DNA from: Clytia hemisphaerica
Taxonomy: Eukaryota; Cnidaria; Hydrozoa; Leptothecata; Clytiidae
Assembly: GCA_902728285.1 (NCBI GenBank)
Contig: CACVBU010000791.1
Span: forward strand, 372,001 to 436,000
Direction: 5' to 3'
DNA length: 64,000 nt
The notes beneath the pieces were generated by a model that worked only from the letters and a program-made list of their open reading frames with translations, was not told the origin of the DNA and did no database searches. Both the position numbers and the translations under genes were made by a program. Every line of letters begins with the position of its first letter. Within the stretch, counting starts at the first letter, position 1. Positions 23,137 through 34,612 of the stretch are shown one piece after another.

Positions 23137-24230
23137 AGTCTCAGATAAGGTTTGAGGTGTCATAACTAAAGAGATCTTAATTTTTATGAAAAATTAGAAA
23201 TATTCTGGTCTGTAAAGTACACATTTTTCATCCCTCCATCCCGAAACTTCACTTGAATGTTCCTGGCCTTAAAAACTAACATCTGTGAAATTTTAATGAG
23301 GTTTACTTGGCTTTTTACTGAGCTATAAAGAAAAACGTTAAAAAATTTTCTTGTATTTTGGGGCAGTTTTGACCGAATTTTTCAAAATAAATGGACTGTA
23401 AATCAAAAAATAGTCGTCTAAAATTCATAAAACTTTCCACAATGCTACAGCTACCCCTACAAGCAATGAAGGCATATAATATATTCATGGAAGAATTTGG
23501 CCCTGTGTGAAATTTAAAAGTTATATATTTTTTTTAAATCAGATTTTTTTTCACATAATTTTCATATTCGGGTCTGTAAAATACACATTGTTCCTGCTAC
23601 CATCTTGAAATTTTTCACACACAATCTTTGATGATTTATAGTCAACTCAGGTAATCGTTACGCACTCCTAATTCTTACGCACTTTTTGAATCGCCAATAT
23701 TTCATGATATACTTGGTTTCTAACCTTGAAGTAAAATTATTATGGAAGCCAAAACATTTCCCTACCTTTTGTACCAATAATTTGTTTCTGTTTTGAATTC
23801 CCGCTCGCCAAAATTCGCTTCAAAGAAAATGCGCTGTGGCGATACCATTTTGATATTTTAGAAGGATGAAGTAACTTTTGAACTGAGGAGATCTGGGTAC
23901 AAGATAGCGCGCAAATGGTTGTTGCTAAGAAGCAGCCTATTCAAGTACGTTTTATCCCACCAAATGTTTTTTCATGAATGTTCCGTGACAAATAACAAGA
24001 GCCGCGGATCAATTAGGTGCGTAAAATTTACGAGGGTAGCCCAATCATTACGCACTTTTCAAGTTACCATTCAAGCTTTAAAGTTGCCAATATAATGTTT
24101 CAAGTAATATCTTTTCAACACAGTTTAATAGCCAATTGAAAAGTGCGTAACGATTACCTGAGTTGACTATATCTAAAACCCTGCAAAGTTTTAATAGGTT
24201 TTGATATTTAGTTAATGAGATATCTTGAAA
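23137..24230. repeat. Diverged two-copy repeat (about 364-bp period) interrupted by a MITE
   Basis: GGTCTGTAAAGTACACATTT at about 23207 is echoed by GGTCTGTAAAATACACATTG at about 23571. Flanking TCATATTC/ATATTCTGG and TTTTAATGAGGTTT/TTTTAATAGGTTTT segments also correspond. The second copy is split by the element at 23639-24169. Confidence 0.5.
23639..24169. mobile_element. TA-flanked MITE, perfect inverted termini
   Basis: The ends TAGTCAACTCAGGTAATCG and onward match for at least 27 bp in inverted orientation, with TA on both flanks. The motif TTACGCACTTTT is repeated several times inside in both orientations, possibly transposase-binding sites. No coding capacity. The superfamily is unassigned; TA duplication fits Tc1/mariner or a relative. 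Confidence 0.8.
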
Positions 24231-24696
24231 TGCAGTACCCTATCCCAGGCAAATTAGCTCCAAAAACGATTGCCACGTACCCTCGAAACACCCCCTCTAA
24301 AAAGTTATCGCCCCCTGGTTAGCCTGAAAACCATCGCGATTCTCAAAATATAGATATGTTTGAACCCAAAAACAGTTTCAAACCTTTTTCATTGTCAAGG
24401 TGTTACCTCATGCCCCGTATAGACCTTTTCGCCTTTCCATCCACCATCTTGAATTGTATGCAAAAATAGAGGAACGAAAAAGCCGTGGTTGGATTTAGTT
24501 GGAAAGTATGCAAAACATATGCAAGTTTAAACAAAGATAAAAAAGACAACAAAGCATCTTATAAATAAATATTATAATCATTAGAACAATAAAAGATGGA
24601 ATTTCTTAATCCAAAAAGAAATATTCACAGAACATCAAAAGCCTTTTAGAAATTTGTTATTAAAAGGCATAGCATATTCTGTTTTCATGCCATTAA

Positions 24697-25356
24697 CCCT
24701 TTAAGTCCCAGAGTTTTCACAGCTACTTTCCAAGAGCCGTAAAATGAATTTTTGAATGCATTTACTCATGCTTCAATATCTCTGGAATCACTAAACCTAG
24801 GCCTCTCAAGATTTCACCCTTTTTCACTTATAGTATGAGGATCATTTTGATAGAAAAAAATTTGCAAAATGACGTCATCAGCGTGTCACGTGACCAGAGA
24901 AAGGAAGAAAAAAAATTTGAAAACAGCAATTTTTTGCCATTCAATGGTAATTTTATTTATGAAAAAATGATTTAAACCCATTCATTCTTCTGATAAATGT
25001 TTAGCACAACAGTATCTACTAACTGAAAAAAGAATTGTTTGATTAGCCCTCATAGAAAAATCATAATGATTGATAGAAGTTGTAAAAATTCCCATTTTCG
25101 GTCTTACAGATTTTGCTTGCAAAAATTTTTGTAAATACTTTTGTAAACAAAACTTTTTACTCGAACAAGCTTTTTTTACGCGGTCTTTTGCACACGACGC
25201 GCTATCTTATCTTCTTTGAAAGCTATTTAAAGACATCTCTTTATTTCCCGCCAAAACATCACAATATGAAAAATTAATCAGGGACCGCTATGCAGTCCTC
25301 TGGGAAAAAACAATGGGTCCAAAGGGACTGCAGTGCGGTCCCTGGGACTTAAAGGG
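24697..25356. mobile_element. piggyBac-like MITE
   Basis: TTAA (24693-24696 and 25357-25360) flanks inverted ends CCCTTTAAGTCCCAG. Both the TTAA duplication and the CCCTTT start agree with piggyBac-family termini. The 660-bp interior has no transposase frame. Subterminal sequence near the right end (GGGACTGCAGTGCGGTCCCTG) is itself palindromic. Confidence 0.8.
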
Positions 25357-25820
25357 TTAAGAAATTCCACGAAGACAACGTACACATCAAACTTTCAAAA
25401 CACGCAAACCGAAAAGCAGTAATTATGACATCACACATTATCAATGTTTTGATTTGATCATTTGGCGGCTCTATTCCCAGGAGAATAATTTACCCTCAGC
25501 CGAATAAGGTTTTTTACCTTCGCTGGTGATTTTTCAGTTTGAGTGTATGTCAAATGTTATGGATTTTTGAAGTGCTTGTTCTAAGAGATGAGCAAATATA
25601 ATTATTTTTAGTTTTCAAGAGAAGCAAATTTAATCTTTCTTCTACAAGATTACACTTTAATATAATGCCAATTATGCATGTAAGTTTTACATTAATACTT
25701 TCTTTTTGCATACTTTCTAAGGGAATTTCACCACGGCAATTCGGCCACCATAATTTTTGCATACAATTCAATATGGCAGATGGAAAGGCGAAAAGGTCTA
25801 TTGCCTGGACTAACCCCTTA
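25357..25820. other. Non-coding interval left of the LTR element
   Basis: No gene seen. The missing left part of the retrotransposon's 5' LTR is not recognisable here. Confidence 0.35.
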
Positions 25821-25968
25821 GCGCCATTGTGCCATTCTTACATTATATTGACATTTGTTTATTGTTTATATTTTTCAGAGTTAACTAACATATTTACAAG
25901 AAGAGGTTTTATTATATAGTTGCATTCAATCAAAGACTTCGATTTGATGTTCCCGTTTACTATTTTGT
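25821..25968 (+). repeat. 5' LTR (truncated)
   Basis: Shares about 97% identity with the 3' LTR copy. The resemblance starts abruptly at GCGCCATTGTGCC, so the left part is lost or replaced. Confidence 0.75.
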
Positions 25969-26073
25969 CGTGGTGACAGTTGCGAGATTGATAAATCCTA
26001 AAAGTGACATTGAAAACACACAACATTATTATTGACATTGTTGGGAGTATAAAAACAACCTCTTCTTGACAAA

Positions 26074-26956
26074 ATGGCTGACCATTTCCGTCCACCGAAA
26101 CAATGGTCGTTAACTGAAAATGAAACTATCACCTCCTTTGCCAACTGGCAATCAAATATGCTTTACCATCTTAGCCTTTGCAACGATTTTTCGTCATTCC
26201 TTGAGGGAGAATGGTCACCCCAATCCGTACAAAATCGAGGATTAACTGATGACCCAGCTGATGCTCCTAATCGTAAGACCGCTGTTCAGAAAAAGATTAT
26301 GCTAGAACGTATGTTGGGACTTATTGCCAAGTTCGCACCGTCTTTACTCCGGAACGAAATCATTAAGCGCTCAACTAGTCTCTCCTGGATCTGGCAAAGG
26401 ATTAGAAAACATTTCAACTTCGTCCAGTCTGAAGTGAACTTTCTAAGTCTGTCTAACATTACACGTAAACCAGATGAACGCTATGAAACCTTTTATCAGA
26501 GAATAGTTGCTCACCTAGAGGACAATCTCCTAACCGTTGCTTCTGGTCTCCACCACGATGGACGAAATCATGTCTCCCACCACCGAGAGATTGGCAGTTT
26601 ACTTGTGGTTACAGCTCATCGATAGCCGCTTACCAGCATACGTTGCTCGAATTTATGCACACAATCTCCAATCGTACACGCTGAAAGACATCCAACCTCA
26701 ACTCTCCCAATCCATGGATTCCATTCTTGCTGAACTCTCCGCACAAGAAGAAATTCAGATCCAGTACACGAAATCTAAGTACCAATATTCTTCAGGCAGT
26801 TGTACCCACAATAACAAGCAATCTTCACGACAACAATCTTCATCGAAACCCAACAAAGCTTGTTCCTTATGCAAAGCCGCAAATCGACAGTATACAGGAC
26901 ACAACATTAATGACTGTTGGTTTCTCTCGAAATTCGAAAAAATGGAAAATGGCTAA
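26074..26956 (+). pseudogene. Retrotransposon gag, frameshifted
   Basis: The first frame (26074 to about 26550) gives the gag-like N-terminal region with the W..NM(L/Y)H pattern typical of this Ty3/gypsy lineage. The frame then shifts by one position and continues to a stop at 26956. A zinc knuckle of form CX2C..HX4C is encoded at 26861-26916 just before the stop. The following pol frame overlaps it in a different register. Confidence 0.8.
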
Positions 26957-27408
26957 AGCGTTTCAAGTGATTGTTGATTATGAGTCAGATGGAGACAATG
27001 AAAATGAATCTTCTGACATCAAATTATTCGAATCGAGCATGTCCGTTACAAGTGAACCCAAGATCGATTGTTTGGAGACTAAATTACAGAAAGTCGAATG
27101 TGACACTTCTCCTTTCTTTTTCGCATTTTACAAGCACCACCCATGTCATATCGTAATTGACACGGGTGCAACGTCATCCGTCGTGTCTCAAGCTTTCGTA
27201 AAACGTTCGGGAATTGACATAAAAAAGACTGTCCATTCAGCTCGCTCAGCTGACAAGTCCAATTTACCAGTACTAGGAGAAGTTCATTTTACGTTAAACT
27301 TTGGAAATTTAGACCTTCCTATTACAGCGTTAGTAATTGAAAGGTTAGACTGTGATATTCTTGCCGGAATTCCATTTTGCAAAACAAACGATATTCACGT
27401 CCATTTAA
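26957..27408 (+). pseudogene. Retrotransposon pol: aspartic protease part
   Basis: An open frame (starting upstream from 26727 in its register) encodes the protease motif DTGA with its aspartate at 27159 and a later I-L-A-G-I-P segment. It is cut off at 27408 by the foldback insertion and resumes at 29877 in the same frame. Confidence 0.8.
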
Positions 27409-29872
27409 GAGCCATTTTTTTTAAGAGTCTTCAGGGTGTGATACCTCACCCTCTTGGATTTTGCTGAAATTTAGACCAAATGATCTATCACACAAGAAAA
27501 TAAGACCCTGAAAATTTCACCTTGATATCTCAAGTAGTTTTGAAGATACAGCGTCTCAAAGATAGGCTACTAAGCGAAAATTGACCCCTAAAAATCATGA
27601 ACTCTGGTGGGGAGCAGATTTTGAAAGCCAATGAATTTTTATTCAAGTACATTAGAAAGCTGATTTACAGTGGATTTCAAGAACTTTTTGTAGGGAATCA
27701 GAAAAAATCAAATTGAGTCTCCAAAATTTTCCCCGAAAATCTCTAGCACCTTCTGTAGAGGGCTTCAAACTTTGCGTAATCTGGGTTTGGAAGCACTTTT
27801 AGCTGGCTGCTGATGGTCCTTGGGACTTTTTTGAAGTAAACTTTTGACCTGGAGTGGTTTACTGGTGGGTTTTGGCCACAAAAATAACATTTTCAGGATT
27901 TCCATCTTTGCGTAACTGTCAAAAATGGCCGAAAAAATTGCTATTTTGGCAGACCTGGAGCAAAATTCAAGATGGCGTATCTTTTTAAGGCAACACCAAA
28001 TTTTTTTGAAATTTTCAGCAAGGCTTCCTTAGTAGGTCTAGTTTATAGCCTCAAAAAAATCTCAATGGGCTTTTGAACTCTCTTAAAGATATGATCGATT
28101 GAAAATTTGCTTAACTTCGTTGTTTTCTCCCTCTTAAAATGCTAAATCAGGCCCACTTAAGGGCTCTAACAGGATAATTTTTGTCAAAATATTGGTTGAT
28201 CTTCTCTAGCCAACTAATCATTGGCATTAGGGGAACAACTGAAAAAGATTTCAGGTCATTTCCATCAACAGATGACATTTTATGACTGTTTCTTTATTTT
28301 TAAGTACAGAATATGTAAAAAAATGAGACTGGCATCTGGCCTTTCCTACCATTCCAGAGCCCATATTTCCAGGAAACACCTCAACCTTTCACAGTTTGGT
28401 GAATAATAATCTTAAATATAAGCAGGCTACTTCAACTAAATGGGTTTAACAGTACTTAATTCCTATTCAAAAACTTTTTAGACTCATTCAGAAATCCTAC
28501 TTTGACAATAATTTGCGCTGTATCGCAAAATTTCTAAGTCCAAGTGTTGTGATTAGCTTTAGACTGTCCAATATTTCTTGTCCAGAAGATTTAAACAGCA
28601 TTGTTTGCAGTATCTCATAAATTATCACCCTAGTAATGTTGCTTAGTTATTTAAGAATCAACAAGTAAGACTGTTAGTGTACACTATCATAGAGATATTG
28701 GACAGTCTAAAAGCTAATCACGACACTTGGACTTAGAAATTTTGCGGTAAAGCGCAAATTATTGTCAAAGTAGGATTTCTGAATGAGTCTAAAAAGTTTT
28801 TGAATAGGAATTGAGTACTGTTAAACCCATAAAGTTGAAGTAACATGCTTATATTTAAGATTAATATTCACCAAACTGTGAAAGGTTGAGTTTTTTTCTG
28901 GAAATATAGGCCCTGGAATGGTAGGAAACGCCAGATGGCAGTCTCATTTTTTTACATATTCTGTACTTAAAAATAAAGAAACTGTCATAAAATGTCATCT
29001 GTTGAAGGAAATGACCTGAAATCTTTTTCAGTTGTTCCCCTAATGCCAATGATTAGTTGGCTAGAGAAGATCAACCAATATTTTGACAAAAATTATCTTG
29101 TTAGAGCCCTTAAGTGGGCCTGATTTAGCATTTTAAGAGGGAGAAAACAACGAAGTTAAGCAAATTTTCAATCGATCATATCTTTAAGAGAGTTCAAAAG
29201 CCCATTGAGATTTTTTTGAGGCTATAAACTAGACCTACTAACTAAGGAAGCCTTGCTGAAAATTTCAAAAAAATTTGGGTTGCCTTAAAAGATACGCCAT
29301 CTTGAATTTTGCTCCAGGTCTGCCAAAATAGCAATTTTTTCGGCCATTTTTGACAGTTACGCAAAGATGGAAATCCTGAAAATGTTATTTTTGTGGCCAA
29401 AACCCACCAGTAAACCACTCCAGGTCAAAAGTTTACTTCAAAAAAGTCCCAAGGACCATCAGCAGCCAGCTAAAAGTGCTTCCAAACCCAGATTACGCAA
29501 AGTTTGAAGCCCTCTACAGGAGGTGCTAGAGATTTTCGGGGAAAATTTTGGAGACTCAATTTGATTTTTTCTGATTCCCTACAAAAAGTTCTTGAAATCC
29601 ACTGTAAATCAGCTTTCTAATGTACTTGAATAAAAATTCATTGGCTTTCAAAATCTGCTCCCCACCAGAGTTCATGATTTTTAGGGGTCAATTTTCGCTT
29701 AGTAGCCTATCTTTGAGACGCTGTATCTTCAAAACTACTTGAGATATCAAGGTGAAATTTTCAGGGTCTTATTTTCTTGTGTGATAGATCATTTGGTCAA
29801 AATTTCATCAAAATCTAAGAGGGTGAGGTATCAGACTTTCTTTATTCTGAAGATTTTTAAAAAAAATGGCTC
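27409..29872. mobile_element. 2.46-kb foldback element, TTAA target duplication
   Basis: The arms 27409-28574 and 28695-29872 are near-perfect inverted copies (about 1.17 kb each) around a 120-bp loop. TTAA at 27405-27408 and 29873-29876 flanks the element; the ends read GAGCCATTTTTTTTAA. No transposase frame is present. Short open frames near 28221-28406 and 28861-29049 are mirror copies of each other in the two arms. Removing the element and one TTAA restores an uninterrupted retrotransposon frame, so the boundaries are firm. The termini lack the usual piggyBac CCC start. Confidence 0.9.
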
Positions 29873-29876
29873 TTAA

Positions 29877-31096
29877 AAGCTGAGACTATTTCAATTGGGA
29901 ATTCCACTATTCCGTACGGCAACAGAGGTAGAGATGCCTCAAATAACCAACGCCAAATCCGTCGTATCAACGCTACGCTTCTCCGTAATGACTATGAGAA
30001 AATTGTAATGCCAGGTGAATATATCGAGTTTAAATCACCTGCACTTCAGGAACTTGATTGTGAAGTTGCCATCAAACCGCATACACCAGCACAAAATCGA
30101 AGTGACTGGATACATCCATCCATCTCACGTGTCATCAACGGCGTTGTGAGAATCCCAAATATGACTGATGAACCCATCCAGATCGCAAAGTCGGAGCATC
30201 TTGCCCACATTCATCCTGTCATTGTACCTGACGAAACACCAATCCGACAGGACAACAGCCTCCCAACACCTTCAACACAACCACAAACCGCCTCTATTGA
30301 AACCATTTCCGTTGATCCTGATGCTCTCCTCACAGCTCAACAACGACAACAGTTCCGTGACATCAATGCTCGCTATCAAGCGGTTCACCAATCAAATTTT
30401 GGTGCTTATAACGACAGAAGTGGTCCAATCCGTGCTGACATTAATATGGGTCCTGTTGAACCTCCTTCCCAAAAAGGTAAACTTCAATTTTACAATCAAG
30501 GGAACCTCAAACTTTTACAGGAAGAAGCTGACAAACTTGAACGTTTAGGCGTCCTTGCGAAACCTGAGGACGTTGGGGTCAATGTGAAATTTGTGTCCCC
30601 TAGCTTCTTACGTAAAAAACCAGACGGGAGCTATCGATTTGTTACAGCTTTCAACAACTTGGGTCAATATGTTCGAATCACACCTACTGCAACAATGAAA
30701 AGTGATGATATTCTACACCGTTTGTCAAACTACAAATACATCATTAAAACTGACTTTACAAAGAGTTTCTTTCAAATCCCACTTACTAAGAAATCCATGC
30801 CATACTTAGCAACAGTGACCCCATTTAAAGGACTGAGAGTTTACTTACGATCTGCTATGGGGATGCCCGGTTCATCCGAATTTCTCAATGAACTAACATC
30901 TCGAGTATTCGGTGACTATATTACTGAGGGATTTCTTACCGTTATCCACGACGATTTGTTCATAGGAGCAAACACTATCCCAGACCTACTTCGTGATTAT
31001 GAAAGGGTCCTTCAACGCATCTCAGAAAACAATCTCACGCTTTCTCCAAAGAAAACCGTCATCTGTTATCGTCCTACAACGTATCTGTTCAGCACA
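29877..31096 (+). pseudogene. Retrotransposon pol: reverse transcriptase part
   Basis: The continuous frame contains the RT palm blocks: a TDFTKSFFQI segment with the first catalytic aspartate, an SAMGMPGSSE block, and HDDL at 30947-30958 as the catalytic double aspartate. The sequence then departs from the family around 31075, where a deletion has removed the rest of RT and RNase H, and the G-tract element begins at 31097. Confidence 0.85.
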
Positions 31097-31516
31097 CATA
31101 GTTTGCACCCCCCTTTTTAATAAGGGGGGATGCCAACTTTCTGGAGGGCCTTTGTAGGGGGGGTACCGAGATCTGCCAAAAAAAACTAGGGGGGATGGGA
31201 ATGTAGGGGGGGATCACATAAAAAAGGGGGAAACCTGAAGAACTTTCAACAGAACACACACATTTTAGATTAGATTTTAAAATGATCAAGATTAATGAAA
31301 AACGCTAGTTATATTCTGTCATTGTTGGCTCGTGACTATAATACTTCATACTCTTTCTTGTTGATAATTTTGCTGGTAGGTGGGAAAGCGAGTTTCCTTC
31401 GAAACAGATTTTCTGTAAAAAAAAAGGGGGGATAAGATTTCATTACAAAAGAGGGGGATGGGTATATAGGGGGATGAAATAAACCTAGGAGGGTTCATAC
31501 CTCTCTGCAAGCTATG
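31097..31516. mobile_element. G-tract phrase-repeat MITE (GGGGGGAT)
   Basis: The ends are CATAGTTTGCA and TGCAAGCTATG, with GCACA duplicated on both flanks (31092-31096 and 31517-31521). The interior repeats AGGGGGGAT/AGGGGGGT about ten times at irregular spacing. The ends match the element at 21402-21845. It inserted after RNase H had already been lost from the host retrotransposon, because the flanks join smoothly within the post-RNase-H tether. Confidence 0.8.
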
Positions 31517-32944
31517 GCACATCCCAGGGAAAGACAACCATTTGAGTGACTTTAATTCTCGAAATCCTGTACCATGCTGTGATCAATTGTGTCAAATATG
31601 TAAATTTGTCAAAGACACTATAAGCTCAGTTGTAGATGCTGTCACTACCAACAAGACCAACCAACAAAACCCTCCTATGGCATTCCTCAACAAAACTGCT
31701 TGGCGATCCGCGCAACACAACTGTCCCGACCTTCGCAGAGCATTTTGCACACCTGACTCACGGTACACGAACTTCCCGGAAATCACGTGATCTTGATTAT
31801 AGTCAAGAAATCCGATCCATTCACCGGTTCACGACACTTGATCGTTGTCCCATTCCAAATCATCCCTGGTATCGCAACCGCAATCCATCTTCGATACAAC
31901 CATCCGTCAAAACATCAACTAAAGCTGCTATTCGACCGCCATTTCTTTGGCATCATAGCGAATCCATTATCAACAGTGTGGTAGACCAATGCTGTCAATG
32001 CAATTACGTCAAATCGATCCCGAAAGAAGTCTTTATTCAATCACCTCCCGTGATTTTTCTCTGACATCCTTCGACGAAACCGACAGAAAATCTGTGTCAC
32101 CAGAGATGTTCATTCTTCGTTTACCACCGCATCCATCATTGACGATGAAACCGCTCCATCACTTCGCACAGCTCTTCTCGTCACAACGTCCAACTTCTGC
32201 TCACCCAACGGTACAGATCGCATCGACGCTGCAACTGGATTCCAAGCCATTCGTAACGACTTAACACTTCAACAACATGGTATCAAACTCGATTTTGGCC
32301 ATATCAAAAACAAAAACTCAAACAGTGTTGAAGATAAAGCCATTCAAGAACTAGAAATTGAATTATTAAAGGACGATCCATCAGGCAGTCCCATCTCTAA
32401 TCTACAACTACAGTCTGCCGTTCAAATTATGAACAGTCGTATCAGAAATCGAGGCTTATCCGCCAGAGAGATCCTTTTCCAGAGGGATCAAGTTACGAAT
32501 GAACAGTTACAATTGAATGATGCCAACATGTCCGCCCAACAAGACAGTATACGCGTTAAAAACCATCTTCCTAGTGCTACCTCGAAAGCTCCTAAAGGTA
32601 ACACGGCCACATCTACGAACCTAACAGCTGGCGATTTGGTATTCATAAAAGGCAAACGCAACAAGAACAAAGCCAGGAACCGTTACGTCATCGTCAAGAT
32701 CAAAGGTAAATACGCGACCTTACAGAATCTCACGACGAAATTTAGCTCGCGCCGGTACCAAGTCCTGTTGGTGAATCTCTATCTTGCATGCGGTCCGTCA
32801 AACAACTTCTCTGACCTTCAACTTCGCGAACAAACAGACAGTTCCGACAGTGATTTTGTTGAAGAACCTGCTGGCAATATAATAGAGAGAGAAGAAATGC
32901 CACAACTTCCTCAACAAGAGAACACACACCAGCGCCCACTCTGA
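31517..32944 (+). pseudogene. Retrotransposon integrase remnant
   Basis: Pieces in several frames correspond to the integrase region of this Ty3/gypsy lineage: the tether before the zinc-binding region, a NHPSKHQLK segment, a DQC.QCN zinc-binding segment near 31985, the late core (ATGFQA, GHIKNKNSN) and a C-terminal GDLVFIK chromodomain-adjacent segment. The last frame is open from about 32429 to 32944. Multiple frameshifts make the protein non-functional. Confidence 0.8.
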
Positions 32945-33068
32945 CAACGTAATCAACCACAGTGGATGAGAAGTGGGGATTATGACTTTGAAACAGATTG
33001 AGAATTGAGTTATTGTTTTTATTGAGCTATTGATTAATGCGTTGTTGTTTATCCCGATGAAGGGAAAA

Positions 33069-33421
33069 TGCTTATGTCGATTTATTTTATTCCACCTGTA
33101 GGAGAAAGTGGAATACAGTATGATGAGATGTATATATTTATTGTTATGTTGTTTGGCTGAGCTTGATGTGTTGCTCAGTAGTATGAAAGTTTATATTTGG
33201 TTTACGAAACACTATTGTTGCTGGTCTTGTAAATCTATTAACCTTGGGCCAAAGCTCAAGATGAAGACTGACTGCGCCATTGTGCCATTCTTACATTATA
33301 TTGACATTTATTTATTGTTTATATTTTTCAGAGTTAACTAACATATTTACAAGAAGAGGTTTTATTATATAGTTGCATTCAATCAAGGACTTCGATTTGA
33401 TCTTCCAGTTTACTATTTTGT
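33069..33421 (+). repeat. 3' LTR
   Basis: The part 33274-33421 is directly matched in the 5' LTR. The start at 33069 (TG) is inferred from the preceding polypurine tract at 33057-33068. The right boundary is the point where similarity with the 5' copy ends. Confidence 0.6.
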
Positions 33422-33490
33422 TATAGCTTATCCAAAATTGTGTAAAAGTGCTTTGACCAAATAAAACAATCGAGCGATTTTACAAAATGC

Positions 33491-34612
33491 CGGTTTGTGT
33501 AAACCGCAGGTTACAGGTCACAGGTTACAGGTTACAGGTTACAGGTCAGTATGACAGGTTGACTCTAATCAATGGCATTGGAGAGGAAAATGTTTGGAAA
33601 ACACAAAGAATTATCAAAAACATAATTCTCAAGCAATTTCATCCATATAAAGCCATTTCAAACATCAAAATTTAACCATGTCCTTTTATCGATCTTTCGC
33701 AGTTTGCGCCGTGTATAACGCAGACCAGAAAATATTTGAAACCATATTATACCTATAACAGGTATATTACATATTGTAATGTTTGTAATGTTATATGATG
33801 GTTGCATATAATAAAACACATCGCTCTAAAACTTCCTTCTCAGAGAACTCACGAGCTTCTGATTGGTGTAATTTTATATCCAGCCATATTGTTATCATCA
33901 CATTCGGTATGCTAAATATTTTTGGTGTATTTCTCTTGTAAGACATGATATTTTGTGATTCTGTCAATATTTTTGTCAAAAATTGTCATTAAGTCATTAA
34001 AATAACAATTGAATGATTAATTAGTTTCATCCTTCTAAAACCACTCTCTTAGGGACCTCACAAGCTTCTGATTGGTGCCGTTTTATATCCATTCACACTA
34101 TCAACATCACATTCTGTATTATAAATATTTTTCGTGTTTTTGTCTTTTCTTGCATCAGATTTTATGATTCTGTTAATATTTTTGTCAAAAATTGTCATTA
34201 AGACATTAAAATAATAACTGAATAATTAATTAGTTCCATCCTTCTAAAACCACTCTCGTAGGGACCTTGCAAGCTTCTGTTTGGTGCCATTTTTTATCCA
34301 TTCACACCATCCACATCACATTTTGCATGATAAATATTTTTCGTGCTTTTGTCTTGTTAGGCATCATATTTCATGATTTTGTCATTATTTTTGTAAGTAA
34401 GTGTCACTAGGTTGTTATTACTATTCAATTGTCATTTTATAATATCTAAATAACATGTATTACTTTTTTGTAATTTAACGCGTTATGTATTGATGTTATG
34501 TTATGTATATGTTATGATCTTTTTCCGGTCTGCACTTTGTTGACCTGTAACCTGTGACCTGTAACCTGTGACCTGTAACCTGCGACCTGTAACCTGCGGT
34601 TTACACAAACCG
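33491..34612. mobile_element. Mutator-like non-autonomous element, 9-bp target duplication
   Basis: The inverted ends CGGTTTGTGTAAACCGCAGG are followed on both sides by repeated GGTTACAGGTC/ACAGGTT units. The 9-bp sequence ACAAAATGC flanks the element exactly (33482-33490 and 34613-34621). The interior holds three direct copies of an approximately 210-bp unit (starting about 33823, 34031 and 34241), each with an AAGCTTCTG-TTGGTG core and an ATAAATATTTTTCGTG segment. No transposase is encoded. The 9-bp duplication is typical of Mutator superfamily insertions. Confidence 0.85.

Larger units (their letters stand above)
25821..33421 (+). mobile_element. Degenerate Ty3/gypsy LTR retrotransposon with two nested insertions
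   Basis: LTR sequence at 25821-25968 matches 33274-33421 over 148 bp with about four mismatches. The 3' LTR probably starts at 33069, after a purine tract (33057-33068), so the 5' LTR is truncated. A primer-binding-site candidate starting TGG lies at 25971. Order: gag with CCHC knuckle, aspartic protease, reverse transcriptase, integrase. The element is dead: gag is frameshifted near 26550, a foldback (27409-29872) and a MITE (31097-31516) interrupt pol, RNase H is deleted, and integrase is broken by several frameshifts. Confidence 0.9.

Noticed and set aside
28221-29049. Two 61-62 codon frames on opposite strands
   Set aside because: They are the same sequence in the two arms of the foldback element, with no recognisable domain.
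33491-34612. CRISPR-like repeat pattern (ACAGGTT units)
   Set aside because: Units are directly adjacent without spacers, occur at both ends in opposite orientation, and lie inside a eukaryotic MITE.
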